A stretch of 64,000 nt of DNA from Thermoflexus hugenholtzii JAD2 (GTDB lineage Bacteria > Chloroflexota > Anaerolineae > Thermoflexales > Thermoflexaceae): the NCBI RefSeq assembly GCF_900187885.1, contig NZ_FYEK01000035.1:41726-105725 (forward strand), given 5' to 3'. This document shows, piece by piece, positions 59,107 through 64,000 of this stretch (its first letter is position 1; every line of letters starts with the position of its first letter). The translations under genes and the position numbers were made by a program. The notes under the pieces are model-generated. The model was not told where the DNA came from, made no database searches, and worked only from the letters and a program-made list of their open reading frames with translations.

Positions 59107-61347
59107 ATGAAACGCTGGGGAATTCGAATCGGTGGCGGGCTGGCGCTGCTCCTCATCACGCTTTTCCTGATCGCGGCCTTCTGGCCGGTTCCTCCGGATC
59201 TTCCCCCGGGCGGTCTGTCCGATGGGATGCCCGGCGCAACCGGGGCCCTCCGCCGCCCCTTCCCCCCGATGCCCATCCCTCCGGACAACCCCCAGACCCC
59301 TGAGAAGGCGGAGCTGGGCCGGCTCCTGTTTTACGACCCGATCCTCTCGGGCGATCGGACGCGTTCATGTGCGACCTGCCATCATCCAGATCTCGGCTTC
59401 ACGGATGGAAGGGGGCAATCCATCGGGGCGGACGGACGGCCCATGCGACGGGGCGCCCCTACCCTCTGGAACGTGGGCTACCTGCGCCGCCTGTTCTGGG
59501 ACGGGCGCGCCACCTCCCTGGAGGAGGCCGCCCGTATGTCCCTCACGGATCCTCGGGAGATGGCCGCGGACCCGGAGCGCCTGGTCCAGGCCCTGAAGGC
59601 GATCCCGGAATACCGGGAGCGGTTCGACCGGGCTTTCGGGGGCCGGGACGGCTCGGCGGTGACGTTCGAGAACATCGCCAAGGCCATCGCCGCTTTCGAG
59701 CGCACCCTGGTCAGCCGGAACTCCCCCTTCGATCGCTTCGCCGCCGGCGACGCCGCAGCCCTCACCCCCGCCCAGCGACGCGGCCTCAACCTCTTCCGCT
59801 CCGGCCGCACCCGATGCTTCGAGTGTCACACGCTCCCCCTGTTCGGCTCCTCGGACTTCCGGGTGATTGGGGTGCCGGATCTCCCGGGAGGGCCGGCGGA
59901 TCGGGGCCGCGCAGAGGTCACCGGTTCCCCTCGGGACGAGCGGGCCTTCAAGGTGCCCACCCTGCGCAACGTGGCCCTCACCGCGCCGTATATGCACAAC
60001 GGGATCTTCGCCACCCTGGAGGAGGTGGTGGACTTCTACAAAGATGGCGGAGGACGGGGCCGGGGCATGGATCTGCCGAACTTAGACAGCAAGATCCAAC
60101 CCTTCCGCCTGAGCCCGGAGGAACGCGAGGACCTGGTGGCCTTCCTGTATGCCCTGACGGATGAATCGGCCATGCCCCCGGTGCCCGAATCCGTCCCCTC
60201 CGGCCTGCCGGTGGTGCCCCGCCTGGAGAACCCCGCTCGCGCGGTGGCCGCCCGTTACAACGTGGGGGCCGCCGCTGCGCCGGAACCTCCCCGCGCTCCG
60301 CAGACCCGGGTGGTCCGCCCAGGCGAGTCCATCCAGGCTGCTCTGGATCAGGCCGGCCCTGGGGACACCATCCTGGTGGAGCCGGGAATCTACCGGGAAT
60401 CTCTGGTGGTAGAGGTGGAAAACCTCACCCTGAGGGGGATCGTCCGGGACGGCCAGCGGCCGATCCTGGACGGGGAAGGCATACGCGGGGACGGCATCAT
60501 CGCCACCCGGGACGGGTTCACGGTGGAGAACTTCATTGTGCGCCATTACACCAACAACGGCATCGTGGTGCCCGGCGCTCGGGGGATCGTGATCCGGGAC
60601 GTGGTCACCGAGGACACCGGAGCGTACGGCGTGTATCCGGTGGGCAGCGAGGACATCCTGATCGAACGGGTGGTGGCCACCGGGGCCTGGGACACCGGGA
60701 TCTACATCGGTCAATCCCGCAACGGGGTGATCCGCGACAGCGAGGCCTACGGCAACGTCAGCGGGATCGAGGTGGAGAACTCCGTGAACATCACGGTGGT
60801 GAACAACTACGCGCATGACAACGCGGCCGGGTTGCTGGTCTTCGTCCTGCCCAATCTGGAGTCGAAGGTAGGCTCCCGCAACCGGATCATCGGCAACCGC
60901 ATCATCCGCAACAACGGGCCCAATTTCGCCAAACCGGGGGCCATTGTGGGCAACGTCCCCTCGGGGACCGGGATCCTGATCATGGCGGCGGATGAGACCG
61001 AGGTGACCGGCAATGAGATCCGGGACAACGCCTCGGTAGGCATCGCCGTGGTGGGCTTGCAGCAGGTCTTCCCCCGGGGGACGGTGTTCGACGTGGGGGC
61101 CATCCCGGAGCGCAACTGGATCCATGACAACGTTTTGGTCCACAATGGATTCAACCCGGATCCGAAGGTGCGGGCGGCGGGGCTGCCAGGGGCGGACCTG
61201 CTGTGGGACGCCAGCGGATGGGATAACCTGTGGCGGGAAGCGGGGGCTCGAGCCTTCCCACCTTTCCTGCCCGGGCCGGACTGGCCATGGCCGGTCCGGC
61301 GGGCCTACTGGCGGTTGCTCCAGCTGCTGGTGCGGCTTTTGGGATAG
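59107..61347 (+). CDS. Di-haem cytochrome c peroxidase fused to a right-handed beta-helix
   Basis: A 746-residue exported protein. An N-terminal membrane segment (about 10-26) precedes a CcpA/MauG-type domain (60-375) with two CxxCH haem sites, CATCH (88-92) and CFECH (237-241). RRGAPTLWNVGYLRRLFWDGRA and TAPYMHNGIFATLEEVVDFY, with the Met ligand, are typical. From about 400 a parallel beta-helix of NosD/pectate-lyase type runs to 700 (ESIQAALDQAGPGDTILVEPG). GGAGGGG precedes the ATG. It may reduce H2O2 or oxidise a carbohydrate-bound partner outside the cell. Confidence 0.9.
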   Translation: MKRWGIRIGGGLALLLITLFLIAAFWPVPPDLPPGGLSDGMPGATGALRRPFPPMPIPPDNPQTPEKAELGRLLFYDPILSGDRTRSCATCHHPDLGFTDGRGQSIGADGRPMRRGAPTLWNVGYLRRLFWDGRATSLEEAARMSLTDPREMAADPERLVQALKAIPEYRERFDRAFGGRDGSAVTFENIAKAIAAFERTLVSRNSPFDRFAAGDAAALTPAQRRGLNLFRSGRTRCFECHTLPLFGSSDFRVIGVPDLPGGPADRGRAEVTGSPRDERAFKVPTLRNVALTAPYMHNGIFATLEEVVDFYKDGGGRGRGMDLPNLDSKIQPFRLSPEEREDLVAFLYALTDESAMPPVPESVPSGLPVVPRLENPARAVAARYNVGAAAAPEPPRAPQTRVVRPGESIQAALDQAGPGDTILVEPGIYRESLVVEVENLTLRGIVRDGQRPILDGEGIRGDGIIATRDGFTVENFIVRHYTNNGIVVPGARGIVIRDVVTEDTGAYGVYPVGSEDILIERVVATGAWDTGIYIGQSRNGVIRDSEAYGNVSGIEVENSVNITVVNNYAHDNAAGLLVFVLPNLESKVGSRNRIIGNRIIRNNGPNFAKPGAIVGNVPSGTGILIMAADETEVTGNEIRDNASVGIAVVGLQQVFPRGTVFDVGAIPERNWIHDNVLVHNGFNPDPKVRAAGLPGADLLWDASGWDNLWREAGARAFPPFLPGPDWPWPVRRAYWRLLQLLVRLLG

Positions 61348-61366
61348 CCGGATCCCGGAGGTCGCG

Positions 61367-62152
61367 ATGCCGGAACAACCGGTCGGCGAGGACAGTATTT
61401 TTTACGCTGTTCACACCGATGTCCACGCGCGTCACACCCTGCTCCTGATCCACGGTGCTGGGGAGTCCCATCTGGTGTGGCCCGGGGCGCTGCGGAACCT
61501 CCCTGGGGCGACCGTCTACGCGCTGGATCTGCCCGGCCACGGCCGGTCCGGGGGGCGCGGGCGCTCCTCCATCGCGGACTACACCCGGGTGGTGGTGGAG
61601 TGGATGGCCGCCCTGGGGTTGCCGCCAGCCATCTGGGTGGGTCACTCGATGGGCGGAGCCATCGCCCAGTGGGCGGCCCTCCACCATCCGGAGCGCGTGG
61701 CGGGGCTGATCCTGATCGCCACCGGGGCCCGCCTCCGGGTCAGCCCTCAGATCCTTGAAGGCCTGCGGTCCGATTTTCACCGCACGGTCGAGCTCATCAC
61801 CGAGTGGAGCTGGGGGGTGGATCCACCCGTTCGGCTGGTGGAGGAAGGACGCCGCATGCTCCTCTCCGCGGATCCCCGGGTGATGGAGGGGGATTACCGG
61901 GCGTGCGACGCCTTCGACGTGATGAGCCGCCTGGGGGAGATCCGGACCCCCACCCTGGTGATCGGCGGCACAGCGGACCGGATGACGCCCATTAAATACG
62001 CAGAATACCTGGCGGCTCATATCCCGGGCGCGCGGCTGGTGCGGATCGAGGGGGCAGGCCACATGGTGATGCTGGAGCAGCCCGAAGCCGTCGCCGAAGC
62101 GATCCGGTCCTTCCTGACGGAGATTGCCTCCCGCACAGGTCCGGATGCCTGA
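61367..62152 (+). CDS. Alpha/beta-fold hydrolase
   Basis: A 261-residue hydrolase. Oxyanion region LLLIHGAGESHLVW, nucleophile Ser in VGHSMGGAIAQ, Asp in GGTADRMTP and His in GAGHMVMLEQP complete the triad. CGGAGGTCGCG precedes the ATG. The substrate is unknown; the closest general type is MhpC/BioH-like esterases. It lies 19 bases after the peroxidase fusion, so it may be in the same operon. Confidence 0.87.
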   Translation: MPEQPVGEDSIFYAVHTDVHARHTLLLIHGAGESHLVWPGALRNLPGATVYALDLPGHGRSGGRGRSSIADYTRVVVEWMAALGLPPAIWVGHSMGGAIAQWAALHHPERVAGLILIATGARLRVSPQILEGLRSDFHRTVELITEWSWGVDPPVRLVEEGRRMLLSADPRVMEGDYRACDAFDVMSRLGEIRTPTLVIGGTADRMTPIKYAEYLAAHIPGARLVRIEGAGHMVMLEQPEAVAEAIRSFLTEIASRTGPDA

Positions 62153-62179
62153 ATCCCTTCTCGGAGCCACAGCGCGCGG

Positions 62180-62596
62180 ATGATCGCTATCGGGGTGGAC
62201 ATCCTGGAGATCCGACGGATGGAGCAGGCCATCGCCCGCTTCGGAGATCGCCTGCTCCGGCGGGTTTTCACGCCGGCCGAACGGCAGGCGTGCCGCGGGC
62301 GGGTGGCTGAGTATGCGGCCCGCTTTGCGGCCAAGGAGGCTGTCGCCAAGGCCCTGGGGGTGGGCCTTCGGATCATGGCCCGCGAGGGCATCGGCTTTCA
62401 CGACGTGGAGATCCTCCCGGACCACCGGGGGCAGCCTCACGTGCACTTGCGGGGATGGGCCGCGGAGCGCGCCCGGGTGCTGGGCCTGAAACAATGGGCG
62501 GTGAGCATGACCCACGACGGCGGGTTCGCCATCGCAGTGGTAGCCTCCATCGGGGGACTTTCCTCCCTCGATCTTCCCCCGGAGCACCGCTCATGA
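62180..62596 (+). CDS. acpS: Holo-[acyl-carrier-protein] synthase
   Basis: A 138-residue AcpS-type phosphopantetheinyl transferase that moves the 4'-phosphopantetheine arm from CoA to ACP. GVDILEIRRMEQA gives the metal Asp, and RFAAKEAVAKALG gives the second acid and catalytic Lys; AVSMTHDGGFAIAVV is the late motif. It is slightly longer than E. coli AcpS (126). Its stop overlaps the ureohydrolase start. Confidence 0.94.
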   Translation: MIAIGVDILEIRRMEQAIARFGDRLLRRVFTPAERQACRGRVAEYAARFAAKEAVAKALGVGLRIMAREGIGFHDVEILPDHRGQPHVHLRGWAAERARVLGLKQWAVSMTHDGGFAIAVVASIGGLSSLDLPPEHRS

Positions 62597-63600
62597 CGAG
62601 CTTCCCCCCGCTCCCCTGGCTGCGCCCGCCCGAGCGCTCCCCGGTCCCCCCGGATCCCCGGGACGTGCGGATCGCGGATCTGCTGCAAACGGATCCGGCT
62701 GGGGCCCATGTGGCGGTGATCGGCATCCCCTTTGACACCGCGGTGATCGGCCGGCGGGGTGCCCGGGAGGCCCCTGCGGCCATCCGCCGCGCCCTCTATC
62801 GGATGGCGGCCTTCGATCTGGAGAGCGGGGTCGATCTGGCGGAGGGCCTCCGGCTGGTGGACCTGGGGGATGTGGCCGTGGTGCACACGGACATCCACGA
62901 GACCCACCGGCGGGTGACGGCGGTGCTGCGGGAGGTGACCCGTCAGGGCCTGCGCTCCCTGGTATTGGGCGGAGATCACAGCCTCTCGTATGCCATCCTG
63001 CGGGGGGTGATCGAAGGGCTGGGGAAGCCTCTGGGGGTGATCCAGTTTGACGCCCATCATGACCTGCGGGAGCCCCTGGAGGGGGAGATCACCAGCGGAA
63101 CCCCTTTCCGCCGCCTGCTGGAGGAAGGGCTGATCGAGGGGCGGCATCTGGTGCAAATCGGGCTGCTGGGGGGACGCAACAGCCGGGCCTATTATGAAGT
63201 CGCCCGCTGGCATGGCATCCGTATGATCCCGGCGACCCACGTCCATCGGGAGGATCCAGAAGTCCTGACTGCCCAGGTCTTGAAGGTGGTCACTGCAGGC
63301 ACCCTTGGGTTTTTCATCAGCTTTGACATGGATGTGTTCGAGGCCGCCTGCGCGCCCGGGGTGTCCGCGCCCAGCCCGGGGGGATTGCTGCCCGCGTCGG
63401 CGCTGGCGCTGGTGCGGAGGTTGGCCGCCCATCCGGCATGCTGGGGGATGGATCTGATGGAAACCGCTCCACCTCTGGACCCCGACGGACGGACCGTGGC
63501 GCTTGCGGCGGCGGTCGCGTGGGCCTTTCTGATCGGGCGGGGGATGGTCGGGATGAAATCCGAATCCGGAATTGACGCAGGTCCGCCCGCCGTGCCATAA
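62593..63600 (+). CDS. Ureohydrolase family protein (agmatinase/arginase/formiminoglutamase-like)
   Basis: A 335-residue binuclear-manganese hydrolase. GGDHSLSY (His), QFDAHHDLRE (Asp-x-His-x-Asp) and ISFDMDVFE (Asp-x-Asp) give all the metal ligands; MDLMETAPPLD has the late Glu. The usual DP after DxDxx is EA here, and an N-terminal extension of about 45 residues is present. The substrate cannot be fixed between agmatine, arginine, guanidinobutyrate and formiminoglutamate. The ATG overlaps the acpS stop (ATGA). Confidence 0.85.
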   Translation: MTSFPPLPWLRPPERSPVPPDPRDVRIADLLQTDPAGAHVAVIGIPFDTAVIGRRGAREAPAAIRRALYRMAAFDLESGVDLAEGLRLVDLGDVAVVHTDIHETHRRVTAVLREVTRQGLRSLVLGGDHSLSYAILRGVIEGLGKPLGVIQFDAHHDLREPLEGEITSGTPFRRLLEEGLIEGRHLVQIGLLGGRNSRAYYEVARWHGIRMIPATHVHREDPEVLTAQVLKVVTAGTLGFFISFDMDVFEAACAPGVSAPSPGGLLPASALALVRRLAAHPACWGMDLMETAPPLDPDGRTVALAAAVAWAFLIGRGMVGMKSESGIDAGPPAVP

Positions 63601-63623
63601 TCATCCCAGACGGGAGGCATACG

Positions 63624-64000
63624 ATGGCGCTGACGGCGGAAGATCTGCGGGATCTGGTGGCCCTCTTGCAGGCTCACCCCGAGTGGCGGAAGGTCCTCTG
63701 GGCCCTGCTGGCCTCGGAGGAGGTCCTCCGCATGCCCACTGAGCTAGCGGATCTCCGGGAGGAGCTGGTCGAGCTCCGGGCGGAGACCGAACGCCGCTTC
63801 ACGGAGCTGGCGGAAGCCGTTCGCCGCCTGAGCGAGCTCTTCATCGCCCACCGCCAGGAGTTCCTGGCTCAACAGGCCCACACGGACGCTCGTCTCACCG
63901 AGCTGACCGAGACCGTTCGCCGCCTGAGCGAGCTCTTCATCGCCCACCGCCAGGAGTTCCTGGCCTATCGAGAGGAAACCGACCGCCGCTTCGCCGAACT
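63624..64000 (+). CDS. Coiled-coil protein with tandem repeat, cut by the window end
   Basis: The first 125 codons of an open frame after CGGGAGG. It starts MALTAEDLRDLVALLQAHPEWRKVLWALL and then becomes a heptad-rich coiled coil with a 32-residue repeat (RRLSELFIAHRQEFLA twice). The start resembles the N-terminus of a widespread bacterial family that carries a PD-(D/E)XK nuclease (DUF3782-like) after its coiled coil. That domain would lie beyond the window. Confidence 0.7.
   Translation, partial: MALTAEDLRDLVALLQAHPEWRKVLWALLASEEVLRMPTELADLREELVELRAETERRFTELAEAVRRLSELFIAHRQEFLAQQAHTDARLTELTETVRRLSELFIAHRQEFLAYREETDRRFAE
63817..63964 (+). repeat. Exact 52-base direct repeat within the coiled-coil gene
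   Basis: Copies at 63817-63868 and 63913-63964 are identical at the DNA level and 96 bases (32 codons) apart, so the frame is kept. Nucleotide identity between coding repeats suggests recent duplication or gene conversion. Confidence 0.8.

Overview
This is a GC-rich bacterial chromosome segment with dense genes, good Shine-Dalgarno sites, sigma70-type promoters and many ATGA start/stop overlaps. The content points to the Chloroflexota, probably a thermophilic aerobe near Thermoflexus or the Anaerolineae. The evidence is an archaeal/eukaryotic-type prolyl-tRNA synthetase with a zinc tail, a secreted protein built from the TGHTV...GG..LG.PIT repeat, a huge secreted subtilase ending in FLPTIAR, an HTH-less BirA, ClpC and a UbiD-type (probably menaquinone) decarboxylase. 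The lineage is inferred from family knowledge and was not tested by a search.

Layout. 1-7 kb: M24 peptidase, parvulin lipoprotein, phosphodiesterase-like protein, site-2 protease and gltX. 7-11.4 kb: c-di-AMP cyclase cdaA with its regulator cdaR, and a large TPR protein. 11.5-15 kb: proS, a class II aldolase-like fusion and a secreted repeat protein. 15-25.5 kb: one long minus-strand glycerol/dihydroxyacetone operon. 25.9-33 kb: DoxX, a GH57 enzyme, TldE/TldD, an MFS transporter and rsmI. 33-40 kb: a 1.4-kilo-residue subtilase, a catalytically degenerate tyrosine recombinase, TerC, a DUF4258/DUF2283 pair and a decayed IS5-type transposase fused onto the end of a DedA gene. 40.6-46.5 kb: a P2-type ATPase, a zinc peptidase, a metallo-beta-lactamase-fold protein without its metal ligands, and lipA. 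46.9-55.2 kb: an ABC-2 exporter operon, tRNA-His and tRNA-Arg, birA, S1 and clpC. 55.4-64 kb: a second DUF4258/DUF2283 pair, ubiD, VOC and HAD proteins, DUF951, a di-haem peroxidase fused to a beta-helix, an alpha/beta hydrolase, acpS, a ureohydrolase and a coiled-coil gene cut by the window end.

The most interesting system is the glycerol operon. Transcribed leftward it reads glpF, dhaK, dhaL, glpK, glpA, an SdhB-like Fe-S subunit, two SdhC/SdhD-like haem anchors, a methyltransferase-like gene, a DJ-1 protein, DhaM-EIIA, HPr and enzyme I. No SdhA is present; a short GlpA sits where SdhA would be. I infer a glycerol-3-phosphate:quinone oxidoreductase that uses a succinate-dehydrogenase electron-transfer module. 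Beside it lies a complete private PTS chain that would phosphorylate dihydroxyacetone. Both routes end in DHAP. Two helically phased TGTTTCA-N3-TGAAACA palindromes lie upstream of the operon and are its likely operators.
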